Below are positions 13,037 through 26,500 of a DNA stretch of 64,000 nt, piece by piece. Where the stretch lies: assembly GCA_028023455.1 (NCBI GenBank), contig JAQFVV010000206.1, positions 777,861 to 841,860 on the forward strand, given 5' to 3'. The DNA comes from Epiperipatus broadwayi. Its lineage: Eukaryota; Onychophora; Udeonychophora; Euonychophora; Peripatidae. The position numbers and the translations under genes were made by a program. A model generated the notes under the pieces. It searched no databases, had not been told where the DNA came from, and saw only the letters and a list, made by a program, of their open reading frames with translations. Positions within the stretch are counted from its first letter, which is position 1. Each line of letters begins with the position of its first letter.

Positions 13037-13163
13037 TAGTGTATACTTTTTCCCATGTGTCATAGCATCAGCGAGGAAGCGAACCCGCTAACCCGGGACA
13101 ACTGCTTGTAAAGCAGCTGTCGCCGACCTCTCGACCACCAATGCTTGACTAGTGTATACTTTT
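13037..13163 (-). mobile_element. tRNA-derived short retroposon with 14-bp target-site duplication
   Basis: The same 14-mer TAGTGTATACTTTT lies at 13037-13050 and 13150-13163. Between them, on the minus strand, is a tRNA-like unit. It has an A-box match TGGTCGAGAGG, an anticodon-arm-like stem with loop TTTACAA, a B-box-like GGGTTCGCTTCC and a 7-bp acceptor-like pairing (AGCATTG with TGATGCT, two wobbles). It is followed by ATGACACATGGG and an A-run that merges into the duplication. The exact direct repeats and 3' A-run indicate insertion by a LINE-type mechanism. The unit is only about 100 bp, so it is a minimal SINE or a tRNA retropseudogene. Confidence 0.75.
13062..13144 (-). tRNA. tRNA-like sequence (pseudo-tRNA), anticodon-position TAC
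   Basis: The cloverleaf is imperfect. The acceptor stem pairs with two G-U wobbles, the anticodon stem CTGC/GCAG encloses TTTACAA (TAC at the anticodon position, formally valine), and the T-arm only pairs with an 8-nt loop. Being flanked by a target-site duplication, it is better read as the head of a retroposon than as a working tRNA gene. Confidence 0.45.
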
Positions 13164-13839
13164 AGTATTTATTTTTCAGCTTTATATATAATTGTAATTC
13201 GAAAAATTTCTTTTATTTATAATTATATAACAATTAAATAATATACATATTTAATTTTTGGATATATGTATCAAATAAGTACAATGTATAAATATTATTT
13301 ATTATAACAATGAGGCAATATTTTAAATATTTAAACTAGATTTTGTTTTAATACAAATAGTTTAAACATTTACTAAAACGATTTAATTGCTATTTTATTT
13401 AATTGATCTTGTAAAATGGTAAACATAAAATGAAAATTAATGCTTCATTAATAACTTATTTGAAGCATTCAAATATTTTTTGCTTTTGTTTTTTTTTTTA
13501 ATAAATTTTATTCTACAAAGAGTTTATGAATATTTAACAAAACAATTAATGTTCTCAATTATTTTGATCAATTTTTTATACAGTTTTTAATGTTGTATTA
13601 AAACAGTTCAAATCACAATTTAAAATACTAAAATAAATGTTTTCTTCAGCCTACATTAAAGTTCAACATTTATTATAACTTAAATAGCAATTTGCTTTTA
13701 ATAATGATTACCCTGAAAAACTAAATAAATATCACACTTAGCTTCTTCACTAACCTTTATAAATGTCAGCTGGAAATATTTTTACTTTAAAATAATCAAT
13801 TTATTTATATATATTTTTAATATGTCTTTTTAAAGTAAA

Positions 13840-14130
13840 ATCCCTGCAGCTATCTACTCCCAATTACACAACCGATACACATGCCCATATACATGTGAAC
13901 AAGATAAATGATCTCCAATATATGTATTTTGTACTGAACCAGCACTCATCAATTAATCCAGATAATCATCTTCCTATATATATAATCAGTGCTCAGTTTA
14001 TATTAAGATAGTAAATATTCAAACATTATTGGACAGGTTTCAAACTTCTCCACTCTCCAACTTTTCAGCCATCCATATCATGAAGTTCAATATAGACAAT
14101 GAATATACTTGTATTTAAATATTACATATT
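13840..14130 (+). repeat. Single copy of the roughly 460-bp repeat found in tandem at 38 kb
   Basis: Shares the ordered words CATGTGAACAAGATAAATGA, TCTCCAATATATGTATTTTG, AGCACTCATCA and ATAATCAGTGCTCAGTTTAT with the units at 38035-39240. Only part of a unit is present here. Confidence 0.75.
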
Positions 14131-16966
14131 CAAATATTTGTATATTTTATTAGTGAATACTCTATATTATAAGCTATTATCAGAAATTTCACCAAATAAG
14201 TCAGAAATAGCTTTTAGAAACTAAATTAAAATCTTATTGTTTAATATTTTATGTTTCAACAATATAATTTGTTAACCAATAAATAGACTAAATAGGTTTT
14301 ACAAAGGTTTTTCCAAAGTTACAAAGGCATTTTAATATAACAGATATAAATTTGTATGATCTAGTTTACAGTAATACTGGAAAAAGTTCTATATTTGTTG
14401 ATTATTTTATACATCTGGATAATATAGATAATTAACTGTACAGTCATACAAAAAATGATTTTAAGAAATTGATTTGTAGGTCATGGATATTAACATTAAT
14501 AGATATAAATAATTGTCATTAATGGAAATTTTTTAATACAGCATAGAATAGAAATAAAAGAGGGATAGAGTCACATATAATTTGGCTGAAAATTCATTTG
14601 ATCAAAGCTTGACTAATGGTAAGTAGTATGTGATCTATGTTGTTAGTTTTGATTTTTTTAGTTGATGATTTTTCTTGGGCCACTCAGGCTTTCTCTTGGT
14701 TTTATTGGGGTTGAAGGTGTGGGGAGGGAGTAGGATTGAGGGAAAACATGGAGCCATTGTTTCTATGATTTATGTTGAAATTTTTTTATGATATATTATT
14801 TCTGTATTATGTTTTTCTGAAGGTCCATTTTAGAGGGCTGGTTGATAGTGGTAAAGCCAGGTGTAATTGTTGTATTTTGGGGATAACAGGTATGCTAGAT
14901 TCTGGATGCACAGTTGGCTGTCGATACACAATGGAGAAGAAGAGAGGCCTTGCTTTGTTTTAAAGTGAGATCCATTGGCATAAATTGTAGATTCAGAGAG
15001 CATGAAAAAGTTGCCAGGGGGTTATTGAGCTATCAGGCTGGGAATATATTTAGATTGGGTTTTTTTTTACAATTTATTGTTTTATCCCAATATATTGAAT
15101 AGCATTTAAATCATCAAGTTGTCTTTAAAGTCAAGTCTGTATTTTTTCAGTGCTTTTATCAACATATATATAATTGAAGTTTTAATACATACTAAATTCT
15201 GCTACATATGTAAGTAATATTAGTAACAACACTAATATTTATGATTGCATAAGCAGTAAATAATATCAGTATTAATAATTTTTAACCTAAAATATTTTCA
15301 GTTTTATGCCTCATAATGATAAAAATGTTATTAACAGAAAATGTATTTTATATATAACACTTTAAGGATATATATTTCAGAATGTAATTGTGTGTTGTTG
15401 TCAATAAAATATACATCTTCATTTTTCCTTTTTTTAATTATGTATTCAGTATACATATAATTGCTTGAAAATTTATAAAAAGTCTGAGAACCAGTAATTG
15501 CAGAGATGGATATAATTTGTGAATTTTAAGCACCAGAATTATGCCACTCTATCACAACCCTAAATAGCAAAGGGCATTGCCCTCAGCTTAAATACTCTTA
15601 ACAATTTGAATCTCAAAAAATTGTTTCTTTTCCTTTTATTTTTTTCAGACAATCATTATAAACAGAATGTGAATAACAAATGATTAGATGTCAATATTTT
15701 GAAAATAGCTGTAAAAATTAAAATATCCAGGTAAGATTTTAAACTGAGATTTCTATCCCTTGAATTAATACCAAGGATAAAACTGCTTTTCAAAGTGTTC
15801 TCAAATTATTAGTCCCTTAAATGCAATAATCCAGGTTGTACATTATATTTATTAGGAAAATTTTATTCAACAATCTAGAATAGAGCTGAGAAAAATTTTA
15901 TACGAAAATGAATTTATTTGCTATATAAAAGGAAAGCAGTCACTGTATTTATCTCAAAAATATTTACCCATGATGCAATGATAGAATATATTAGATTAAT
16001 GCAATTATTTATAAAATAGATTTTCTTATTATGCGGAATAGTTTGGCATTGATTTGATTATGGTGAACTATGTTAAATATGTGTTAGACTCTTTATTAAA
16101 AATGTAAGAATTATTTATCCCACATTATAAATTAAATATTATTGCAATCATATGATTTAGATTATCAATAAATGAATAACAATTTTGATTGTAAAGTAAC
16201 TTTTATATATCTTACTATGATTTCTTTTTTAAACACATTCATAAAATATAAATGATAAATGCTTAAACAAAAGAACATGTACATTAGACTACTTTACTGA
16301 TGAATAAAAATTTGGATTTGAATTTTGGTCGTGACAAAAATAACTTAAATCAATATTACCTAGTTATTAATAAACTTTCTCAAAACTATACAGAATTGGG
16401 AGTCATAATTAATCACCTATTGAAGATGTCATCAAAAATCCTAATAATGATAATGTGATCAATGAATATAATATTGTTAATCTCAGGACAGTAAAGGGTT
16501 GAATTTGAACAGGTTATCTACAACAAAAAGTGAGAAGAGTCACTGTATCAGTTTTTCATTGTTCAGAAATACAAAGCATGATAAGATTGGGTCAAGGCAG
16601 ATAATTATTGGCTTTTATTACCGTGAATATGACAATATCATATTTATTGATAGCATTATAATATGAGTTTGTCTATTTGGCTGTTTTACTTATGAATTGA
16701 TATTTAATTCATAAAGACATAAACTTTTTCATATATCTGGAAATTTGAAAATTAAGATTTTTAAAAAGAATCAATCCACAGATACTCAATTATTATTAAG
16801 TAAACAAGTGTCCACCTTTTATTAGATAGAAAACATAAACAATCAAAAAAAAAACATAAAACTTTCACCCACCAGCACTTGACTAACCTGCTAAGTAAGA
16901 TCTTTTTCATCTTTGTAAAATTATAATAAAGAAACTTTGCACTGTATTGGATTACTTAAGGCTGTT
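14131..16966. other. AT-rich spacer with a less AT-rich, unassigned block
   Basis: Within this stretch, about 14680-15060 is noticeably richer in G on the plus strand (GGGGTTGAAGGTGTGGGGAG). It contains two overlapping short open frames of about 60 codons with no recognisable domain. I see no gene signal beyond that; an old repeat is the likeliest source. Confidence 0.5.
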
Positions 16967-16967
16967 T

Positions 16968-17066
16968 ATCTTTATATATATATATATATATATTGTAGCC
17001 TTTTGGTTTATTCCATATCTTTATATATATATATATATATATTGTAGCCTTTTGGTTTATTCCATC
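16968..17066. repeat. Two-copy tandem repeat, unit about 50 bp
   Basis: The unit is an (AT)n run followed by TTGTAGCCTTTTGGTTTATT and CCAT. The two copies are essentially identical, pointing to a recent duplication. Confidence 0.85.
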
Positions 17067-20000
17067 TATAAACCAAATGTAATAAAATGAAGTAATTGTG
17101 GAAAAAAAATTTTTTTTTTTTTGCTATAAGAAAAGTTAAGTTTTATTTGAGAAAGTAATGGCTATATAGCTCAAAAGCAACATATATAGAGACAGTTTGT
17201 GTTTGTATGGAATATCTATTACTAAAGAGTTGATGAGAATTAAGATTGAATCGATTGTCAGTAGCTTTAGTTAACAGTTTCTTTCTAGAGAATAAGTTTA
17301 AAGTTATAGGAGATTATGGTGAATATTTATGTTTATGATTATCAGAAATTATAATTGATTTTATGCTTGAAATTATAAGAAATTATGATGGATATTTGTG
17401 TTCATATAATCTGAATAATCAGTTTTCTATTTGATGGTCTGCACATGTGTGTGTGTGATACAGATATATGGGTTTGATTTTTTTTCCTTTCCTTTATAAA
17501 AATTGACATAATTTTCTATATTATTTAAAATGTAAATCTAAATAAGAAATTATTTAGATTCAATGAATGTAACCTTTGTTTGACAAAAAAAATGTTAGTA
17601 GGCTTAATTTTTTAATTAGAGTTTCGTTGACTAAATTTCATAAATTGGTCACCAATATGTTAATTAAAGAGATCTGGTTTCAAATCAGACAAAGTTGTTA
17701 ATAGTAACACTTAAGAGTCATTGTTTGTTCTGAGTGGGGATTTTTTTGATTAGACTTGAAGAGGAACCACTGGGGGGGGGGTTAACATATGTTTTCTTTT
17801 TTCTCTTTATCCTATAAAAACTGAAAGAAAAGGGTAAATGGGGAAGAAACTTTTGCTGATTGAGAACTGGGCTAACTAACTAAAATTAATATCTTTAAAG
17901 TTTTTTTTTTTTTTCAAGTTTTTAAAATTTTCTTTCTCAGAATTTGATAATGCATTTAAGTTTTATAGTAGACCAAAATATGAATTTCTAATTCATCCAT
18001 AAATGGTGCATACTCCTTTTCCTCAAATTAATTATGAAGAAGTCAACTTTTAATAAGACATTTTATACTAAATGCTACAACTTATCGATTCTGCTTCTTA
18101 AAAATTCATTGAAGGAGAGAATTGTCAAACTTCTGTATGAAATTCAGATTATAATAATTATATGGCTCTTTAAAATTCGTTTAAAGAAATTGCAGCAAAC
18201 TTCTGAAAAAAAAAGATGTTTAAAAAGTTAATTCATGTTAGTAATCAGAGACTGCTTGTTGTATATAGTTTGAGCCTTTAAATGGAAAAGAAGAAGAAAA
18301 GAAAACTAAGTGAATTCAAATCCAGGAAGAAACTCATCAAATGGAAGGTAACCAATAGAACTCTTTTAAAATTTATTAATTCTCCTGTAGCTACACTTTT
18401 GATTTAAAATAACTATCTACATTTTTTATCTATCTTGATTCAAATGACTGTCTGTGCGTTCTATACACATTTAATTAAAATAACTGTCTGATGTGCAATT
18501 ATATAGCTATCTCAAGTAAAATGAACTGAATATATTAATTGATGATGGACAGTGGAAGGAAAAGACATTTAAAGAGACTATCTGTAATGTTGATATTTAT
18601 TCTTTATTTTATTTCGTTTATATAATATGTCATTTGTTTTTTTTTATTATATTTCATTTTGTTTATATGCTATGTCACACTCTAATCACTAGATTATTTA
18701 ATTTAATATTTTGTTTATGTTTAAAATGTTTGAAGGAAAGAAAAGAAAATGATTTTGATACCATTTAAGTATAGATGCTCATGTAAATTTAGACTTAAAA
18801 GTAAAGAGAGAAATGATATAAATATTTTATTATTCTTAACAAAATTTTAATTTGTGCTTAATATTAAATGTGAAGAGGGAGGGGATGGTCGTATAAAACC
18901 CATTATTATGCTGTGAGTGTTGATCTGTTATTAATATAAATATTAGGTATGTTGTTGGCTTGACTGGTTAAAATTGAAATAATTCATATATGTATTGATT
19001 TGGGATCTGGTTAGTCTTTGTCATTTATCTAGGCTGGAATCGATGTATGTGTGGGCATATTTAAAGCTATAAATGCTTGTCATTACTAATGTAAAGTAAT
19101 CCTACCACCCTACAGATGGGAAATAGCTGTCTCATAATTTAATTACCATGGCAGTCGGAGATGACTGAGTTTCACTCCATTTATTTGTTAAGATATGGAA
19201 TTATTGATAAAGTTACTGTTTAAGTGTAGAAATGTTTTGCATGCCAATATAGAGAATAGGTGTCTAAGAGAAGCTCTTTACACGATTCTGGATCTTAAGA
19301 AAAGATTTCTCTCTCTGGCTCAAGCAAATAATTTAAGTTTGAAGTTGATGTTGTTGTTTTTTAACTTCCCTTATCAAGATGTAGCTGTGTGCACGTTATA
19401 GATACTGCATGGTGATGTGTAATATGAAGAGAGTTTTCTTACGTGGGACAGAATAAAGTTGCCCGGAAAGGATAAGGATTCAGTCAGATGTATATGTATG
19501 ATGAAGAATGACAAAGATTTTAATTAATAAACTAACCGATCTGTGTTGATTTTTTTTGAATGATGGTAAATTGAGGTCGTCAAGCTGAGTGGACATACTG
19601 ACCTAATTAAGATATATACAGTCAAAACGTAAAGATCTGACAAGCATGAATGTAAAAGTGTGGGTTTTGAATTTAAACCCGTTTGCAAAATTAGTAGGGT
19701 AATTTTATGACATATCATCCTTTTTCATTAGAAAGGTGAAAATTATTGCTTGATAAAATGGTTTAGAAATGTAAGATTATTTCACATTGTTAGTTAAAAT
19801 AATTGAAGCGAATATATTATTTTGGAATAGTCCAATGGACAATGTTTACAATAAAAAGGGGGAGGTAGAAATTTATAGGTTTTCTTCTCTTTCAAGATAA
19901 GTTTTCTTAAAGCTAAAATATCCGGAATTCTGTTTCCAGCGTTTGTATTTATTATTATTATTAATTATTTATTTAATAAATGAATGGGTCAAAACAAGAA

Positions 20001-20264
20001 GTGAGTCATCCAGGAAATTAGTTAATTCAAACATGTATTCGAATAAGAGTCCTGAATAGATCGGAATCATATATTTGTGTAACAATATTATAATTTAGTG
20101 TGTTTTTGTTTTAATTTTATCATTATTGTTAATGTAATAAAGTTTACTATTGTTATAAGATTACATTGTGTTTTGTGTTTTGATGTTTCAAATATCTCCA
20201 GAATCTGTATATCCAGCACCTATATTTAAGGTAATATTAGTTCATATTTAAATTTAATTATTCA
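17067..20264. other. AT-rich spacer without recognisable genes
   Basis: No coding region of convincing length. Around 19130-19720 base composition is more balanced and two short open frames (19195-19401 plus, 19524-19718 minus) occur, without any motif I recognise. A G9 run is at about 17773. Confidence 0.55.
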
Positions 20265-20430
20265 TTTTCTATTGATAATTTATTTCCAAGATCGATTTGC
20301 AGTAGTCATTATTATATTGTTTCCATATTCGATTCACATAGTTAAGTTTATATTGATAATCTGTTTCCATGATTGATTTACAGTATTAATTTTGTCTTGA
20401 ATATTTCTATATTCGATTAATATAATTCAT
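20265..20430. repeat. Degenerate tandem repeat, period about 81 bp
   Basis: TATTGATAATTTATTTCCAA at about 20270 recurs as TATTGATAATCTGTTTCCAT at about 20351, each followed by GATTGATTTACAGTA-like words and TATTCGATT. Related but weaker words continue to about 20590. Confidence 0.6.
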
Positions 20431-21489
20431 TTTATATAAGTCATTTTATAGACTTCATTTTCACATAATTTATTGTTATAATTAATTTGCCTAATCTAAT
20501 TTATGATTATTTCCGTAATTTACTTTCATAAGTAAATTTTGATTGATTTATCTGATTAATGTCCATGGTTTACTTCCATATTTTACTTTAGCAAAATAAA
20601 ATTATTAAGGTTATTAATTAAAATAGATTAGAAATAATAGAATAAAATGACAGGGAATAGTTGAGTTAAGTTTAACAAATTTAATCTTTTGATTCATTGT
20701 AATGTTGTGAATATTGGGAGCAGACATAAAATCCCTTTCCTGCTCTCGGTGTTCAGAGTGATTCCCACTATTGAACTTGTATTAAAATTTATTTTAGCAT
20801 ATATGGGATCATATCCATTACAGTGTAATCACTTATATGGGCACCTCTTGACAGATCTAGACCTTGAGAAAGAGCAGTTCAATTATTAGTCTAAGAGCTA
20901 GTTTGGAAGTATAGTAGCATTTTATAGTAAAATTATTATATGATTATTAAAACAGGGATCATGAATTGATAGTTGATCTAAAGATATATGTGTATTTTGA
21001 GAAATAAGATTAGAGATTCTCAGATTAGAGAACATAACACAGACATTCCGTGTTATATAATTGTAGCTATTGAAAGTGATAGATGCTGAGAACGAAAAAT
21101 AAAGTAATGGAATTAAATGAGGAGATTTATTTGTGATAAATTTTATCTAATGTTCAATTAAATAATAAGTTTCTATTATGAACATAGATTATGAGTTCTC
21201 TGCATTGATTACTGATTTGTTTCCAGTCAGATATAAATGAGAACTGTATATAGCATTTTCTGTAGTTACCACTCGAGATCAAATATTTATAATAAAGTTG
21301 TGGAAGAAAGTTGTCTCATTAGTATGAATTTTATAATAAATTTATCATGAAATATTTGCATGACTAATGCCGAGTTTGAAATTAAGACCATATAGATTGA
21401 ATGGTTTTATCAATATTATTGTTATTATTATTTTTTTTTTGAGAGACAATTTAATTGCTTTCTCCAGTATCTTCTATAGTCCTAAATTG

Positions 21490-21960
21490 ACTAATGATGA
21501 TGATCTCTAGTGGGCATTACAATTTATGGCTGCAATTTGGTGCCCCTGGTATATTTGATCCTAAAGTATAAAATTCAATTGACTAGCTACTTGAAATAAA
21601 TGAGAGTTTATTGAGGTTGAATGAGTGAAAGATTGCGCGGAGAAAGTTGAGGTGACAATATATATATATAAAGATAACATGATAAAAATGATGATACTGG
21701 GAAGTGATTAATATAATCTGAATAAAACATAGCCCAATCATTGGTCACCATTTTGTAATGGAATAATAATTTAGAATATGGGACGAGAATATAAAAACTT
21801 TAATATGTCTCAGAGTTGAGACATCATTCATAATAATATAAATCTAACCTAAATATGGAGTGCCATTTTGTAACAGCCACAAAGTTGATGTGGCATTTTC
21901 TAACAGTCACTACCTCTATATGATTATCATCAGCCAGCATTGGGTAGCTATTTTGTAACA
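21490..21960. repeat. Cluster of degenerate ATTTTGTAAC motifs with a primer-binding-site-like word
   Basis: Variants of CCATTTTGTAACAG occur near 21750, 21863, 21892 and 21950, each next to GTGGCAT, GTGCC or GTCACC. At about 21538 there is GCAATTTGGTGCCCCTGG, which resembles an LTR end followed by a retroelement primer binding site (TGG start). No gag or pol coding is visible alongside. The LTR reading is tentative. Confidence 0.35.
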
Positions 21961-22769
21961 ATAATAATGGATTTTCTATCCCATTCTCTCTCTACCTTGG
22001 TTTGGTCAGCATTTGTCATAAAATAAAAGAAATTGCCCTATAGGTTTTTACGCAACCATCCATTACTGACACAAAATAAAAATAAAAGATAATGAAGAAA
22101 TGCCCTTATGATTTAAATATTATTTATATTAGAGCAAAACATGCATCAATAAATAGTAACTCTGTTAACTCTGTTATAACCTGCATAAAATTATTTAGCT
22201 TAGTCATTGGTCACACTAGGGGCAATAACAATATTTCCAATACATAATTATTTAGATTGTCCACTAAACTATAATAAAATACTAATGACAATCTCTATTA
22301 AAACCTAATGTATTCAGGTAGTATTAAAATCTAATTTATTCAGATAGTATTTAAAACAAAAAAAAGCAAACAAGATCATCAGATCAGATATCATAAAATC
22401 TATTCACTATTCTAAAATAAACTATGAAAAGCAGTGAAATTATATATCATTATCCTAAACAATGACATATGCCTAAAACATCTATTTGATTTATAATAGA
22501 ATGAAACCAAATTCAAATCAATAAATAACTAAGTTCTGACATATTTACTAATCTAATATTACTTATAGCAATGTAAATTTATGTTAACATTTAATGATAT
22601 CTCTATTTAAATAAACTAGTTCCTAAATAATTATAATAACATTTTTAGAACATTTTATAAACCTACAGTATTTATAATGTTTAAATAAAATAAACTCTTA
22701 CTCAGTTTATATCTAATTTAATAAAATGTTTTATAATATTAATAATTTATCTATACTTTACATTAATGT

Positions 22770-23552
22770 AATACATAGAGATCAAACAAACTCTTAATTA
22801 ATAAGTGTGGTAAAAGAAAATATTTAAAATCTCTATCTGAAATACTCTTATCCCCAGACCAATTGTTTTCAAGCTTATGGCTCACCTCAGTGAGCAGCTA
22901 AAATATTCAGACACTAGATCTAAAATATCAACTGAAAACCCAGCATTTATTTCATACATAATATTTAAATAGAAACTGAATTTTTCGGACATGAAAATGG
23001 CTATTATTCCAACTATCTAACTTAAACAGATATATGGGACTGAACCAAATTCAGGTCTATTATATATTAATAGCCTCAGCAAACCCAAATCTATAAAGAT
23101 AAAATTATAATTATCAATAAAGCAAGTCATATATAACATGACATTGCTTTTATAGGCTTGTATTTATAAAAATGTAATACAGAGAGCGTACCAATAGCTC
23201 TAACAAGCTCTTAATTGATAAGTTAATTGATTATTTAAGTTAGATAGCTGGAATGAAAGACATTTTCATGTCCAAAAACTTCAGAATTTCTACTTAAATA
23301 TTACATATGAAGTAAGTGCCGGGTTTTGAGTTGATATTTTAGATCTAGTATCTGAATATTCTAGCTCTTCACTGAGGTGAGCCATAAGCTTGAAACCATT
23401 TGGTCTGGGGATAAGAATATTTCAGATAGAGATTTTAAATATTTTCTTTTACTACCCTTGTTTGAGCTATTGGTACGCCCTCTGTATTGCATTTTTGTAA
23501 ATACAAGCTTATAAAAGTAATATCACATTATATATGACTTGTTTTATTAATA
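22770..23552. repeat. Large nested inverted repeat, about 780 bp
   Basis: Two inverted pairs interlock. Pair one is about 22805-23020 with 23240-23455 (left TATCCCCAGACCAATTGTTT, right AAACCATTTGGTCTGGGGAT). Pair two is about 23098-23213 with 23459-23552 (left AGAGAGCGTACCAATAGCTC, right GAGCTATTGGTACGCCCTCT). The words ACTCTTAATTAATAAGT and GCTCTTAATTGATAAGT at 22790 and 23207 are direct copies. This suggests a MITE-like element that duplicated in inverted orientation. There is no ORF. Confidence 0.8.
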
Positions 23553-26500
23553 ATACTTTATATAATATTAATATACAATTATTGCTTATGTTATGTATTA
23601 AAATAAAACACTCTAAAAGAACTCATTATCAATAAATCTATTAGATAATCTTGCATTTTATAATATCTAATCATATCATTATATCAAATATACAGTAGGT
23701 CTCTATTGGATATTTACTGCATTATGATCAAGTAATCCTATAAATCTATTTTAAACTTCCAGTCAATCAATAATTAAAATGGATTTTATAACAATTGAAC
23801 TATCCAAAATGATTATTGGCAGTTGTCCAAGCCAAAGATAGATATTAAGATATAAGAATTAATAAAATTTAAGATACACCTCAAAGAAGTTTAGAGGTAA
23901 TTAAAGCAGATCATTCTGACTAATGACCGAATAAAATCTATTAAAGATTTTATGAACTGGACAAGATAAGCAAGCTCTTAATAATTAATCATGAATTAAT
24001 GAAGTTATTTATTAATTTTAGATAAAAAAAAAAAAAAAAACAAATATCTTAATGTAATGGCAACATAGAGTGTATATCTAATTAAGCTTAAATAACAATG
24101 TGTAATAAAATATACCTAATAGAACCCTATTTCACTTATCAATATTGGTTCGAATTTAGATTATGAATTTAGTTATCAACAGAAAAATGAAGTTTTCATT
24201 TTTCTATATAAACCATTCATCTTATCTTCTATAGATTTATTGTCATAAATTGGTTTGCATATTTATAAAACAATTTTAGACAAGTCGGTTAGATTTAAAT
24301 TAACTTCAAATTCATTTAATTAGAATTAATAATGACAATAATGAAAAAAATGACTATATGCAATTGACTAAAATTGTATCAAGTTAAAAAAAATACAAAT
24401 ACCATTTATCTATAATATATAATTAATTTGATAATCTATTACCATATAAAAATCAATAATGAAAAATAAATGAAACTCAAAAGTGTGTTGTAGTACAATA
24501 ATATTATATATACAATAAAGGAGAGATTTCAAATATTTTCCTTAGACTTTAAATAGGCCATACCATAAAAAAAAATCAAATAGATTTTTATTTATTCACT
24601 AATATAATTTCTAAATAATTAAAATAATATAAAAATCTATTGTATTTAAATCCTTCTCTATATGAATATCCCCAAGTTAAATCTTAAATAGCCAAAAAAA
24701 ATAAATATTTGAAAACATTGGATCATAAATTAATCAATAGAATAATCATAAAAAATTATCTCTCCAACCTTTTAGTGTGTGAATTGTATAAAAACTCATA
24801 TATACTATTTAATTCATATTTTAAAATAAAATATAAACAAAACGTACACACTTTTTTTTTTTAAATGAAAAATATATATACAGAGATATCATACCACAAG
24901 TGAAGTCTTATTCCTCCTTTTTACCCACTGGCTCATTGTGGTCCTGTTTCCCTGTTTCTGATTCCAATGTGTAAAAACAATTATTGAAGTAAAGAAGACA
25001 AGTATGAATAATTACAATCGGGGATTTGAATTCAATTATTTTCGATTTTTAAATTACGATATTTTTCTTTTAAGTATATAAATATACCCAACCTTTTAAA
25101 ATAACAGATACTTGGTTGATGCAAAATCTACACATCTCTGGCTTTATTTTTTTATTAATAATAATATATGAAGAGAATTCTTTCATTGACAAAATTCAGT
25201 TGCATTCAAGTGAGTAATAAATGTTAGCATTTTCCCCCAGTGAATAAAATGAAATTTCAATTGTTTAATATCACATAGAAGTTGACTTAATTGATCCTAT
25301 AAAATTCATTGATCAGAAGTATGACATCCTTATATACATCATGGAGTTTGTATTCATCACAAATAAATAGGTGAAATCCTAGATTTTAACAATGGAATAT
25401 TTTATAGCTTACTTGCAATTCAGTGAATTTTGATGGGTTTTTTAATACTTTTTGTTTCTTTTCCTGAAATTTCATCAACAAATGCCCCAATTGGATGTGG
25501 AGATCACTTTAAAAAAATAAAATTGATAATTTTTAAAACAAATATAAAAGCATCTGTTCTAAGTAATAATGAAATTTTTAAGAACTCAAGTTGATGCATT
25601 GCAGTTTGATTTATAACATATTTTTGCTGACATCAATGTTGTTAAGACAACTGTTCAATAACACTCAATGCTCACTCTTTAGTGCACAAAATTTGTTTTT
25701 TATCATAGATAAAAATGAAGACTTTTAGAAAACATTTGATACACAAAAACAAAAATCCTGTTTTACAATTTCAATATTATTTTTCATTTTCAATCAAAAA
25801 TAAAGTATTTGCATGCCATTTTCTATTTCTTATAATGAACTTTTTTTTAACATATATCTTTAATAATATAATTCAATAAACAAATAAATAAATAAACATA
25901 TATGAAAAATGAATATTTAATTTTGTAGTGACTAAGTTGATATGGTGAATGTAGTAACAGAAATTGAAATATGTAATAATTAGTAATAATGATTTTATTC
26001 AAGTGATCTTTTTATGATTCACTTAGTTATTTCCCCATATTTATTTAACTATTCATTTATTCATATTTTCCCTAAAATTGATCACAACCAATTTGTGATT
26101 TTATGCTAATATTAATAGTAAATAATATAATTTTAAAATATTAGATTGTCATGGTTATCTACTTAACATTTATACAACAACTCCATTATTCATAAATCGT
26201 GTGAAATGAAATTAAATAAGATCAGCAAACTTCCTTATTTTTTTATACTGTGATATACAGCTCTAATATGAGCAGATACAATATATTTCACTTGATGGTT
26301 ATTCCTTTTTAAATCATTATGTTGTCTTTCTTATATACTTTCTCCCTGAATTGAATATGAAAACATAATCAGCTTAATAGACAAATTAACGTTGCTTTCT
26401 TCACGTTATCAATGTAATTTCCTTATCTATATAATAAAACATTTATGAGAAAAAAATCATACATTTATTTTCATCTAATCCACTTTCGTTTAATTTTTTA

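Noticed and set aside
13062-13144. A working tRNA-Val gene
   Set aside because: The T-arm does not fold properly and the unit sits in a target-site duplication with a 3' A-run, so a retroposon is the better reading.
16968-17066. Start of a satellite array
   Set aside because: Only two units exist; a local duplication is enough to explain it.
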